Positions 32,821 to 43,659 of a stretch of DNA of 64,000 nt are shown piece after piece. How positions within the stretch are numbered: position 1 is the stretch's first letter; each line of letters starts with the position of its first letter. The stretch is from Muraenolepis orangiensis (lineage: Eukaryota > Chordata > Actinopteri > Gadiformes > Muraenolepididae). Location of the stretch: contig CM051000.1 in the NCBI GenBank assembly GCA_027704905.1, positions 10,760,342 through 10,824,341 of the forward strand, given 5' to 3'. The position numbers and the translations under genes were made by a program. The notes beneath the pieces were generated by a model, which did not search any database, had not been told where the DNA came from, and saw only the letters and a program-made list of their open reading frames with translations.

Positions 32821-33235
32821 CCTGGAATCTACCCCCTGGACTCTACCTCCTGGACTCTACCTCCTGGACTCTACCCTGGACTCTACCTCCTGGACTCTAC
32901 CCCCTGGACTCTACCCCCTGGACTCTACCCCCTGGACTCTACCCCCTGGACTGTACCTCCTGGACTCTACCCCCTGGACTCTACCTCCTGGACTCTACCC
33001 CCTGGACTCTACCCCCTGGACTCTACCCCCTGGACTCTACCCCCTGGACTCTACCCTGGACTCTACCCCCTGGACACTACCCCCTGGACTGTACCCCCTG
33101 GACTGTACCTCCTGGACTCTACCCTGGACTCTACCCTGGACTCTACCCCCTAGACTCTACCCCCTGGACTCTACCCTGGATTCTACCTCCTGGACTCTAC
33201 CTCCTGGACTCTACCCTCTAGAGTCTACCCTAGAC
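32821..33235. repeat. 14-bp minisatellite, about 30 units
   Basis: Unit CTGGACTCTACCCC, with CTGGACTCTACCTC variants and 12-bp shortened units (CTGGACTCTACC). Variants are interspersed, not blocked, which points to repeated local duplication and gene conversion. The strand asymmetry is strong: CT/CC-rich on the plus strand. Confidence 0.95.
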
Positions 33236-33785
33236 TTTGTCACATTTGACTATACAAACCTTATTTTCTTTTTTATTGTTTTGCACTTGGGTTGAGAGAA
33301 GGTGATGAATTATAGCGTTATCCTGCAACTGTAACAATTTCAAACAATTTCCTTTCTCTTACTTCCTTTAAGCTGTGTACTCCAGGTCCCTTGAGCGAGA
33401 ACAATAAGAACATAACAAGATGAATGTAAAGCCTTTGTCAATGAATAGCCTCACTCAAACAGTCGTTAGTTAATATTATACATCTAAAAGTGCCATTGCT
33501 GGCTATTCAATGTGACTATGGCCTAAGCCTTAAGGATATGATGAACTAGTACAGAAACCGCTTGTGGATATTTTGTCTCATAGCAAATACATGTATGAAA
33601 ACAAACAAAGGAAAGCATGAAATGTTTTCCTCTATAAAAGGAAATGGAAGGGAGGAAGCCGATATGTGATATATCACATGGCTGATTTTATTTCCACCAC
33701 ATGGGAGCAGATAGAAGAGCCTCCGTGGCCAAGTTCTCCTCTGTCTGCATCCATCATTATAAATACTGGCGTGTGTTTTTTGTTT
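33236..33785. other. No gene recognised
   Basis: Non-coding, with palindromic GATATGTGATATATCACATG at 33661-33680. Confidence 0.5.
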
Positions 33786-34110
33786 AGTAGTCAAGTTTAT
33801 TTGTATGGCCCTTTTTATCACACTTATGGTCTCAAGGGGGCTCCAATGCCCCAGCAAAAAGGGCCATGGAGTAACCCAGTGGGGAAGTGAGAGAGAGAAG
33901 GTACCCAGAGACACATACACTGGAACTTTCTGTCCAGGGAGCTGCAGAAAGAGTGTTTATGGGAGGATGTGAGTAGGAGCTTGATCAGGACACTGTAACC
34001 CCCCTCTGGCCCCAAAGGAAACCAGAGGAGTCCCTCTGGAGCCCAGCTGATTATGGCTTCATTCAAAGCCCTGCAGATAAGTAGGCAACATTTGTGCTGC
34101 GTGCCGCTGT
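33786..34110. repeat. Dispersed-repeat-like segment
   Basis: AGTCAAGTTTATTTGTATGG, CACACTTATGGTCTCAAGGG and GAAACCAGAGGAGTCCCTCT are text I associate with dispersed fish repeats. The family and limits are not certain. Confidence 0.4.
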
Positions 34111-34979
34111 GACTTGGCAAAAATGGTCTCTAAAGTAGACTTACTCAGATTCAGGATTCGTTATTCAGCCTATATGTTATCACACAGTGACGCTTGCTCA
34201 CATAATGAGTAATTTTCACTAGAATCTGATAGCTGGTGCCACATCGGTGCCTATTGCAGCTGCTTTTTGCATTCATGTTTTTCCATGTTGGTTAACACAG
34301 GATTATTATTTCCAAAGCTCATGCAATTCTCCAAACTTTTTTTTTGTTGCATAAACAATGTTGAGCAAAAACCTGTTATTCCTTGTTTTAGCCGTATATT
34401 GTAGGCTATAAAATGTTGAATGCTTTATTTTATGCTTGCTGTGGGACCTTTACAGTCTGTGTGTGGGACACAACACGTGATGTGATTGAAGAACCGTCTG
34501 TATATCACCACCTATTGGAACTGTCCCAACTGTTATGTTGGCACAGTTCCAATTTCAAACCGAGTTCATCAAATAATATAGGCATGTATTTGATACACAT
34601 GCTTCTAATATGATAATGTACTGTATTATATAACTAGAGTAGTAGCAGTGCAGTATTTTGCGCAAACTCAAACCTATGAAAGATGTAGAAATAACACACA
34701 TTTAAGCCGACTGGAGATCCCGGACCTACTTCGCCCTTAGGTCTACTGGATTAATCTGAAACAGGCCTGGATTAAATAAAGAAAATAAAAACAACAAACA
34801 AGAAACTGAATATAATCCTAATGGCCCATGGTAATATTGTGCAATAATCTTGTTCCCTAAAGGGCGGAGCGATAAATGCTGTGCTGTGTGTCATTCAGGA
34901 AGACATCTGTTATGCACTCTCTGGAGGCTTTGATGTGCCATGACCATTTGGTAGCACATTAGTCACCATGTGCACTGAA
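34111..34979. other. No gene recognised
   Basis: AT-rich non-coding DNA. Confidence 0.5.
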
Positions 34980-35560
34980 TCACACACACAGGAGACCGCT
35001 ACAGCCATGCACTTCCACAGTGGGGTGGGACTCATCCATCTGTATCCGTGAAAACAATTCGACAATTTATTTCGCCCCTCCTATTTCGCGGGATGATTTG
35101 GATCATCAAACGTGTTTCCGTTGACCTCGGGCTACTATCTTGTCTGAAGAACTGAAGAGTGCTAGCTAGGTAGGTCTAGAGTTTTTTTTTCAACTGGAAT
35201 ACAACTGCAGCCGAGGCCTACTCCTCGTATAGGTCTAGGCCTCTGCTATAGGTAGGCCTACTCACAATCTCTTACAAGAAAGCGCTGAGACGACGAGGGA
35301 ATTCTCAACCTGTCGCTACGCCACATGCTCTTGCTTTTTGTTTGTTCGGCGCGGGAAGAGGACCGCTGTGCGGTAAGCTAGTGCTTGCGCCACAACTCGG
35401 AGATTTTTAAGGGTGGGAGAATCGTTCGCTTGGCTGCCAACCTGCATGCTACACCGTGCCAGTTGGCTCCGGTTGGTCTCCAAGGAAACGCACGGATGGC
35501 CATTACTCTCAGAAACCTAAACAGCACTAGCGCTTCAGCGTAACACTCTCCTCAGTCACG
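34980..35560. other. Less AT-rich island with donor-like site
   Basis: This stretch has more CpG than its flanks (GCGCTGAGACGACGAGGG, TTCGGCGCGGGAAGAGGACC) and a strong donor-like GCTGTGCG|GTAAGC at about 35372. It could be an untranslated first exon or promoter of a plus-strand gene, but no coding exon was found to pair with it. Confidence 0.25.
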
Positions 35561-36429
35561 GCACATTGAAAGTATCCTAATCGACCATGCTAAAACTGTA
35601 GCCCACCTTCTCTAAGGGTTGAACAAAAATGACCACTGACTATTGTCTGAACGGAACGTTCCTGAAATCTGCACAGCACGTTGCGGTCGTCACCAATATA
35701 TTGGGTAGATTGAGTTTTAGGGAAGAGGTGGTAGGGAATGATGAATGATGCAGAGAGGTCATTTCAGTCAGCAATACATACATACAATATATTATTTACT
35801 TATTACACACCTAGATACACTCAGATACATTTAGAATTAAATGTGATGTAGTTAGGCCTAAATTAGCCTACACATATCAGGCAAGTTCTGCCCTGACACT
35901 AGATCCAACATGTGAATCTCTAGACCACATCAGGATTGAGAAGAAATTCACTCCTTAGACCCACCTATTTTGAAACATAGCTTGAATCCAGCTTAAATAT
36001 TTTGTATTCCTCACTTATGGTCTTGTGGTATGCCTTCCACTGTGTCAGTGACTCCTCAATACACTTTCTGTGAAGGTTGCACAAATCAATATCACATAAA
36101 TTGTGTGTCCCTTTAAAGTGTCCAACTCAAGTGTGTCTCTCTTCTTTGTGTATCCAATGCTTTTTCCCAGAGAAAATGTACCTTTTTCAAGAATGCTTTT
36201 ACCTTCATTTGTTTTCTGCTTTAGCAAATGAGAAAAAGGCACACACTTTCCTTTCCAACTTTCCCCTTTCCTTACATATTGTTGGATACATTTGATGACT
36301 AAGCTGCTTAGTTTGTGTGCTTTTACAGAATGACACCAATTAAGGGAATACTGATAGCAGATCTTAGAATTTACCATTCAATAACTAATAATGACTTAAA
36401 GGCTTTGAAACTGGTTCCGCTGCTACGAT
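35561..36429. other. No gene recognised
   Basis: Non-coding, AT-rich. Confidence 0.5.
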
Positions 36430-36834
36430 CAGGGCTCAGGCAGAAAACAGCACACAAGGGCGGACTCAGAGTATTTTCTTTATTGTCGTGAATGGTGGGC
36501 ACAGATTACCAAAGCCAAACTCATTCACCATCCGAGCAGAGGGTGAATGAGAGCCCAAATCGGTAGTAACGTAAGGCGTCGACTGCCCACTTGAACACTC
36601 CTTCTTCACTGCAAAAGGAAAGGGAAGCTTAAAGTTAGGGGTGTGGAGGAGCACCTCTCCACAGAGGGTCTTTTTAACCCTCTTAAAGGCCACCTGACAG
36701 TGCTCGGTCCACTGGACCGGATCTGAGCACCTTTTTGTGTGAGGTCAGTCTGGGGACTGAGAAGCTCTGAGAAGGTGGGGATGAATCGCCTATAGTAGCT
36801 GGCCAGTCCCAGGAATGCCCTCACCTCACCTTCA

Positions 36835-37610
36835 ATGATTATCGTCCAGTGGACCCCGCAACACGGAGGTAATGCTGAAGAAGGCCGACCAGCGCCTCTA
36901 TGCCCTACAGTGCCTCAGGAGAAGAGGCATACGCAAACAGTGGCTAGTGAACTTTTACCATGGCACTTTAGAGAGCGTCCTGATGAGTGGTGTCACTGTG
37001 TGGTACAGCAACACCACTGCCCAGGACAACAAGCCATCCAGAGGGTCGTGAGGAGGGCGGAAAAGATCATTGGGTGTGCACTTCCATACATTAAGGAGAT
37101 CTTTAGGACCAGATGTTGGAAGAATAACAAATGAACTCAACCCCCCTAGGCACCATCTCTTCTCCCAACTATGGTCCGGTCGCTGGTTCCGCAGCATCCG
37201 TACAAGGATTACCAGGTTCAAGGACAGTTTTTATCCACAGGCAGTGTGCCTACTGAACTGCTAGGAGTACTGCCACTATCATAACATTGTCATCCATATT
37301 ACATTACACTATCAAACTTTGCTGGACTTTCTGGAATCATTACAGCCACTGAAAGGTCTTGCACTGTACTACACTGTGTTCATGATGCTGCTCCACTACT
37401 GGCACTTTTCACTTTGAAATGCTTTTTAAATGCTTTTTGCACAATTCAGCACATTGATATATCATCCTTCAGTCACTTTATTGTTCTTATTATTGATATT
37501 TTTATTCTGTACAGTATATTTAGAGTACAGTGTTTTAGAAAAGTCATACTGCCGGGGGGAATTGGGAGTAAGCATTCTATTGTGCTCTGGCAAATAAAAA
37601 TCTTGAATCT
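36835..37610 (+). mobile_element. L2-like LINE, 5'-truncated, inserted in gypsy
   Basis: The plus strand encodes MLKKADQRLYALQCLRRRG, KQWLVNFYHGTLESVLMSG, VTVWYSNTTAQD, then, after frame changes, SLGPDVGRITNEL and FRSIRTRITRFKDSFYPQAV, a LINE reverse transcriptase C terminus. The 3' UTR ends GTAAGCATTCTATTGTGCTC, AAATAAAAATCTTGAATC. It splits the gypsy RT between its palm (DD) and thumb regions. Confidence 0.8.
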
Positions 37611-38364
37611 GTTGGTGAGAGCATCTTTGGTTTTGGCTGTGGCCGCCTAAGTGGTACCCAAGATTCCTTATCTTCCTCTGTCCAATCCACTTCCTTCAGT
37701 TGGTCATGAGCCCTGCATGCCTCAGGGACCCGAGAACCCCCATCACCCGTTGAATATGCTGCTTACAAGTGTCAAAATGAATAATGACATCATCAACATA
37801 TGCAGCAGCATACTCATGGTGCGGCCGCATCCATTTGGCGCTGGAATGTGCCCCGAACAACCCAAATGGAAGTGTCCTAAATTGGTACAAACTGTACGGG
37901 GTGGAGAAAGAGGTTTTTTTCCATGTCTCTGGAGACAAGGGAATCTGTCAATAGCCCTTGGTTAAGTCCAGTGTAAAAAAAAAATCAAGCTGTGTCCGAC
38001 CAGGAGATGGTCGAGGAGATGGTCTAGCTGTGTAACTGTACCTGTGTATCACTGCAAGCGGTGTCCCTGTGCGCTCTGGTTTCGTGGCCCAATGACGTCC
38101 AGAGATCCGCTGAAATTAATGGTAAGGGCACTGAAAGGCACTTTTCGGGTGGGCGGCGGATTCCCCGGCTGACTCAAAACCGACATACATGTGTGTGAAT
38201 GCCCGGCCAATAAATGCAGGCCAATACCCCCCCATCTGGCTGTGTGAGCCACCTGGAAAACTATTTCCCGGCTGCTTTCCGGTAAAGCAACTGGCTCAGC
38301 TCTTCCCTTGACTAGTGTCACAACTGTCATAAATTGATCACTAATTCTAAGGCTGAGTGTAGAG

Positions 38365-39212
38365 CAGTGGAGGCTCGTCCATTGAGGAAAGGGAGGACCA
38401 TCCTCCCTAAAATTTCAGAGAAAAATAAACTTAAAAATACTGAAAATATTACTATCTTAACACTTCAAAAGCACAACAATCATGTCCCCCGTGTCCAACA
38501 GGGGCCCCTTCCGCTCATTTTAAATGACTGTACGGAGGATCGTCCTCCCCAAGCTCCCCATTGAAGTCTATTATGAAACTGTCCTGGTGTTTAACTTAAG
38601 TGTGTAGGGCGGGTCTAGCCAGAGGCTCTTTGAACAAATCAGCTGAGCTCCCTGCACTGGTGAATACCCAATCAGAGTTTTGGGGGGCGGGTTATCCTCA
38701 TGCAAGGATCTATCTTGTGTCATTCATATTTATTCCGCGTTCCAGACAACTCATTTACTTTTAATTACATTTCACATTTGAAACTTTCGAGTTACGAACT
38801 CAAAGCGTTCCAGGTGCATGACATCAAGCGTAAACAGAAAGCATGGCTGACCGTGACAAGGTGGTGTTTCGCGATTAGACAATTGATGTGATTTACGTGA
38901 ATAACTGGTCTTATTTTAATTAAATAGACTTTAGACAAAAAACGCTTCTCACACAAATCTCACTCAATTTCAATTCCGTTAGTTTTGTTTGGTAGAACTG
39001 AGTGCATAGAACTATTCAGATTTTTCTGATTTTCATCATTAAGGGTATTCGCTTCATATATATATTTTCAACAATGCTTTTTCCCCCTCACATCACAATT
39101 TGTTTAAATTATGTTTGGCTTGTCAGCTAAAATTACCCACTAATACATTGTCCAAATTGATAGTGAGGCACCTTCCTTACTCCCCTACTTTTACAACCAC
39201 CAGCCGCCACTG
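38365..39212. mobile_element. hAT-like MITE
   Basis: Begins CAGTGGAGGCTCGTCC and ends ACCAGCCGCCACTG, imperfect inverted repeats. The flanking 8 bp (GTGTAGAG at 38357-38364, GTGGAGTC at 39213-39220) match at 5 of 8 bases, consistent with an old target duplication. It has no transposase. An internal CCATCCTCCCT / GGATCGTCCTCCCC echo is seen. Confidence 0.7.
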
Positions 39213-39650
39213 GTGGAGTCTCTACTGGGGACCAGCAGAGCTCACTCTGGAGCCATCTCAAGCTCCTCCCCCATGCACATCACACTCCACATCTGTTTGT
39301 GCATTGAAAATGAACCTACGAAAGCCGTAATAATACAGACAGCAACACCATATGCACCATATTACTGTGAAAGTCCCCATGCACACTAATATCCACTCTT
39401 GAGGACTCCAACCAAGCAGGGTTTGCTAACTCCCTTAATCCACCAAAGCCTGGTGAATATCCACCTGCATCCTCACTGGAATCCTGTATCAACCCTCCTG
39501 ATCGGGGGAGGAGGACGATGCTGTGGCGACCCGAACCACCTGGCCTACCATGGCGGGACACTCATGCTGCCAGTGACCGAGCTGCCCGCACCACCAGCAC
39601 TTCTGCCCCATCGTTTCAGTCTCACTGTGGGGGAAAGCAGAAAGACATGA

Positions 39651-39824
39651 GTATTTCTATTCGTACACACAAAAAATCACACAAAAAGCACACCTGTACC
39701 CCTTTGCTCTCCACAATCATAGTTTCTGTCGCACCAATCTGAAGAATGCTGGGTGGAGCAGCTGTTGTGTTCCCCGTTCACCAGGTGAGAGCAGCAGAGC
39801 TTTGGCAACCCAGCCTGCACTGAT
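39651..39824. other. No gene; flank of gypsy remnant
   Basis: Short non-coding stretch before the (TG)n array. Confidence 0.4.
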
Positions 39825-39884
39825 GGTGTGTGTGTGTGTGTGTGTGTGTGCGTGTGCGTGTGCGTGTGCGTGTGCGTGTGTGTG

Positions 39885-39928
<44 letters not shown>
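39825..39928. repeat. (TG)n/(CGTGTG)n microsatellite
   Basis: TG units with several CG-containing interruptions (TGCGTG). Confidence 0.95.
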
Positions 39929-39929
<1 letters not shown>

Positions 39930-41229
39930 CTCAGCAGCTTGCACCTGCACTGGTAGCCTGTAGCTTGAGCAAGTTTAGGTGAGGAGAGTAGGAAGATGAA
40001 TGGGTGGATGTGGTTGGATTCATGTAGTTTCAGATAGTTTTAATGAGTGGAAATTGAGCATCACTTTGCTGATTTTCCACAAAACAGTGACGTTTGGTAA
40101 CCAGTAAACGTATTGCAAATCAGCTGCTTGTCAGTCCTATTAGATTTATATAATGATGGTATAAATATATAATTACCTCAAATAAGAAGATTAGAGTGAC
40201 AGGTTGAATAGCTATTGTCAACATTGTGCTGCTTCAGATTCTAGTAGAAAAAAAAAGATTGCATCACATTTTCAAATACCAGAAGCTACTCATTGAATAT
40301 CCATCCATCCATTGCCTCTCCACTCTGAACAGCAGTTATGTGCAGCAAGGATTGGATGTTCAATGTGTTGCCATTGAAAGCTTCTTGTGGCCGGTCTATT
40401 CAATGTATGATCTTTCAGTGTAAAAGCATACTACTGACTACAACAACAAAAGCATCTAGTTTCAAAAGGTTTCGGTGCAAGGTGCATTAATACGAAGATG
40501 TTCCCCATGAACTCATTCTATGATATCCTGCTCTGCTACAACAGGAGTACACAGGGAAAAGATGTAGAAGACTAAGACGTAAAGACCAGATTAAGTACAC
40601 ACCTTATTTGAGGCTAAAATGAGTTAACAAGTCACTTACAAGGCTAGGGGGCGTAATGGAACATCAGCATGCTTTATTTTGTGTTGCCCACCCCAGATCC
40701 AGAATCAATACTCCATAGATGCCAAAATGTATATGCATATTCACTTACTTTGGCAATGCAGTGGTGAGTTAGTGTGGATGTTGTGCACTGAGCTATTGAC
40801 ATAAGCCGTAAGCCTTTAGTAAGTTCTTACCTACTAGGTGTGTGACTTACTGGACAGCAGATACATTGATTTCATTATACTACAATGGATTATTTAATCT
40901 TTTTATTATACAGATCAGACCGTTTTATAACATCAACATTTATAACATTTATAAAGACATTTATAAAGTGTCACTCAAACCTTCTAATGGCTGAACTGAC
41001 TCTAGTGATTGAAGAATCAAGTGATTGATAATGTGCAGAAATAGTAATGTGGAGTGTGTGTGGTTGGTGGCTCGTTTAAGAAGCCTCAGTCAGACTGAAT
41101 ATAGTCAGGCTACATACCTGTTGGTCCTTGGTAATCAAGGCACACAGGTTAAATCAGCCACCACCACACACACTCGGGAGTAGCGCTAGCATGTACCATC
41201 TGCTCTGTTTGCTATCAAGGCTAATCCCC
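39929..41229. other. No gene recognised
   Basis: Non-coding, AT-rich. No exon is supported. Confidence 0.5.
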
Positions 41230-41400
41230 GGCTCCTCCTAGCAAAAACTGTCGAGGTGTCCTTGAGGAAGACCCTAACCCTAACTGCTCCCCGGGCGCTG
41301 TATGAATAGCTGCCCACTGCTCCTAATACTAGGATGGGTTAAATGCAGAGAACACGTTTCACTGTATGTCTTCATGTATGTGACCAATAAAGAGGATTCA
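41230..41400 (+). mobile_element. Non-LTR retrotransposon 3' tail
   Basis: TGCCCACTGCTCCTAATACT, AGGATGGGTTAAATGCAGAG and CAATAAAGAGGATTC is the 3' end of the family also seen in reverse at 25960-26210. CCCTAACCCTAAC at 41270 is part of it. Confidence 0.6.
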
Positions 41401-42233
41401 ATCCTCACGATTTGTTTGTTTGTTTGTAATGCAACGCTTGCAACACAACGCTTGCAAAACTCTTCAATGAACCAGTTAACTCATCACTCATGTGTCCTTC
41501 GAGAGGAACCCTAAAGAATATATTTTAATGGCAGGTGTCAAAGTCATTTCAGATAGGACATGGCATGACCCAACACAAGTGAATTCTGATTGATTTTAAT
41601 GTTTTATGTATCTGTCAGCAAATAAACATTGGACATATTGGTCCTGATAAACTCAAACATCTATAGTGTTTCAATGACTTGGTCTTTGCTCTTTGCTCTG
41701 TCTTTCCTTGGAACTGGCCCCCACATAGCCTTCAATTCTACCATGGTTAGCTGTCCTTCACGGGGATGCAGTGCTCAGAGAAATGAGTCACGATGTATTG
41801 CTTCCCTGCGGAAAGAAAATGTACAAATAGTCGGGGCAAGGGAAGTGAGGTAATGAAGTGAGGATGTTCAATGGTCCGGGTGTGGGGAAGACACAGCACT
41901 CCATCTTCATGAGATAAAGAAGTCGTGATCACTAAATAACAAAAGTTGTTTTGTCGTGAACACGACTTATTGATCTTGTGATCACGAGATAACAAGCGTT
42001 CCCAATGTGTGTGGAACTGCCATCGCTCTGCAATTGGCCTGATGGAGTGAACAGAGATGACGCAACTCTCTGTATGGCTCTAGCTGGAGGGATCTATGTA
42101 TTGCAACGCACACCGCTGTGTCAGCAGAAGTGTCCTCTTGGTGAAATTACCATCCCCAGTCTGAGCCTTGACTATCTACCAGCAGGGGGCAATATAGGAG
42201 TCCATAACATTCTGCTGGCCTTCATGCAGTGGG

Positions 42234-42234
<1 letters not shown>
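41401..42234. other. No gene; palindromic GATCAC motifs
   Basis: Non-coding. 41924-41992 has alternating GTGATCAC / CACGACTT / TTGTGATCACGAG motifs with local inverted symmetry. Confidence 0.45.

Positions 42235-42309
<75 letters not shown>
42235..42309. repeat. (TG)n microsatellite
   Basis: About 37 TG units. Confidence 0.97.
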
Positions 42310-42312
<3 letters not shown>

Positions 42313-43194
42313 AGTCACTGTCTGACATAAAGTGCAGTGTCCTTCTCTTCATCACTGTGTGCAGGGAGGGAGACGAACACGCAGAACTGGCCTCCTCCTA
42401 ACTCGTAACACGTGGACAAATGCAGTCAAACATCATTTGTTTGGAAGTACTGGCTGCATCGATTTACATTCATATTCTAGCCCTTCTATCATAATGGCGA
42501 GCAAAGAAGCCTCAATGCTTGAGCAATTTCAGTTAATGGCCACACATGTATTGATATACAGTATATTAGCCTATAATATGAAACATACAGAGGGGAAAAA
42601 AATCCAATCGCTATAAATTCACTCTATGAATCATCTTCTGCCATCGATAGAAATGTTGAAAGAAATGATAAAAGCTTTCCTTGATCAAGTCTCGGTCAAA
42701 GTGTTGGCGAGTAGCATCTGGTCTGTGGCGGTCTGTCTGGCACACATACTGGCGTATCTTCTCCTTGTCTCTCCCTGAGTTGGTCTCTTTGGATGTGTTC
42801 CGCAGCTATTTGGACAGCACACACTGAGCACTTTGCTGCCAATATGTCCGCCAAAAGTGGAAAGGATGACAATGCAAGGTGTTTGTTATCATCACAGGAG
42901 CCCTTACGGTCAGCCATACTCTGGCTGCCGAGGACGTGGAAAATAGTGGTCACAGACAACGCTATAACAACTGATGCATATAATAAGCAACAAGCGCGAC
43001 AATTGCCACTAATTTTTATTGTGAGTCGCTTTGGACAAAAGTAAAATTAAAGTAATGTAATGTAATTGAGATGTGTCACGTTCACTACTAGTGGTTCCTC
43101 CGCGTCATGTAGTGGAAACAACTTCCAAGGGGAGTTTCATCTTCAATAGCCATCTTCCATACAGAGGAACATATGAGATAAGAAAGATCTAGAT
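42310..43194. other. No gene; short LINE-tail match
   Basis: 43020-43066 (GTGAGTCGCTTTGGACAAAA, TAATGTAATGTAATTG) is the 3' tail of the fish L2-like family in plus orientation. Nothing else is recognised. Confidence 0.45.
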
Positions 43195-43449
43195 CAGGGG
43201 TTCCCAACCTTTTTTGTGCCACGGACCGGCAGATACATGAAAAAAATCTCGATTTTCGCGGACCGGTGGTCAAAGTGTGTGTCCAAAACGGCAGGGCTCG
43301 ATTTCAGTATAAACGCGCATGTACGCGGAGCACCCGTAACAAAACCCGGCTCGTTCGCGACCGACACGTCACTAGCGCGTAGTCTCTTTAGTAGCGCGTG
43401 CAACTGAAAGTCTCTCGTTATGCCGCCGATATATATTTAATCTATATAT

Positions 43450-43641
43450 TGTAGTGCCGAAAGACGGGAGTCGGAGGCGGTGTGTCAAAAGAGATACTTG
43501 TGGTTTTATTAGCCATACAAAACACACAGTAGCAACAAGAACGCTAACCGGAACAAGAACAAGTCCGGTGCTCAAAACAGTCCGTGCGGGAGCACGCCCC
43601 CCCAACCATAGTTCCCCAGGTGAATTATGTAACTCACCACA
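43450..43641 (-). repeat. 3' LTR of the gypsy element
   Basis: 192 bp with TG...CA ends (on the plus strand TGTAGTGCC...CTCACCACA). It differs from the other LTR by one transition (43620, CCAGG versus CCAGA). TGGTTTTATTAGCC carries the antisense polyadenylation-type TTTATT motif. Confidence 0.97.
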
Positions 43642-43659
43642 CAAGCCCCCCCAGAATTC
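43642..43659 (-). promoter_or_regulatory. Polypurine tract of the gypsy element
   Basis: On the minus strand GAATTCTGGGGGGGCTTG abuts the 3' LTR, the position from which plus-strand DNA synthesis is primed in LTR elements. Confidence 0.7.

Larger units (their letters stand above)
36430..39650 (-). mobile_element. Decayed, rearranged Ty3/gypsy element
   Basis: Minus-strand pieces, from high to low coordinate, are as follows. A gag zinc knuckle lies at 39625-39575 (KCWWCGQLGHWQHECP, C-x2-C-x4-H-x4-C). An integrase-like piece lies at 38330-38049 (ALPESSREIVFQVAHTAR, GPRNQSAQGHRL). The reverse transcriptase core lies at 37965-37660 (SLYQFRTLPFGLFGA, YAAAYVDDVIIH with the catalytic DD). The RT/RNase H connection lies at 36830-36470 (RAFLGLASYYRRFIPTFSEL). 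Stops and frameshifts are frequent. A LINE (36835-37610) and a hAT MITE (38365-39212) interrupt it. Integrase upstream of RT is not the gypsy order, so the copy is scrambled or composite. No LTRs were delimited. Confidence 0.72.

Noticed and set aside
32821..33235. Regular short repeats, considered as a CRISPR array
   Set aside because: Units are directly adjacent with no spacers and the DNA is from an animal; it is a minisatellite.
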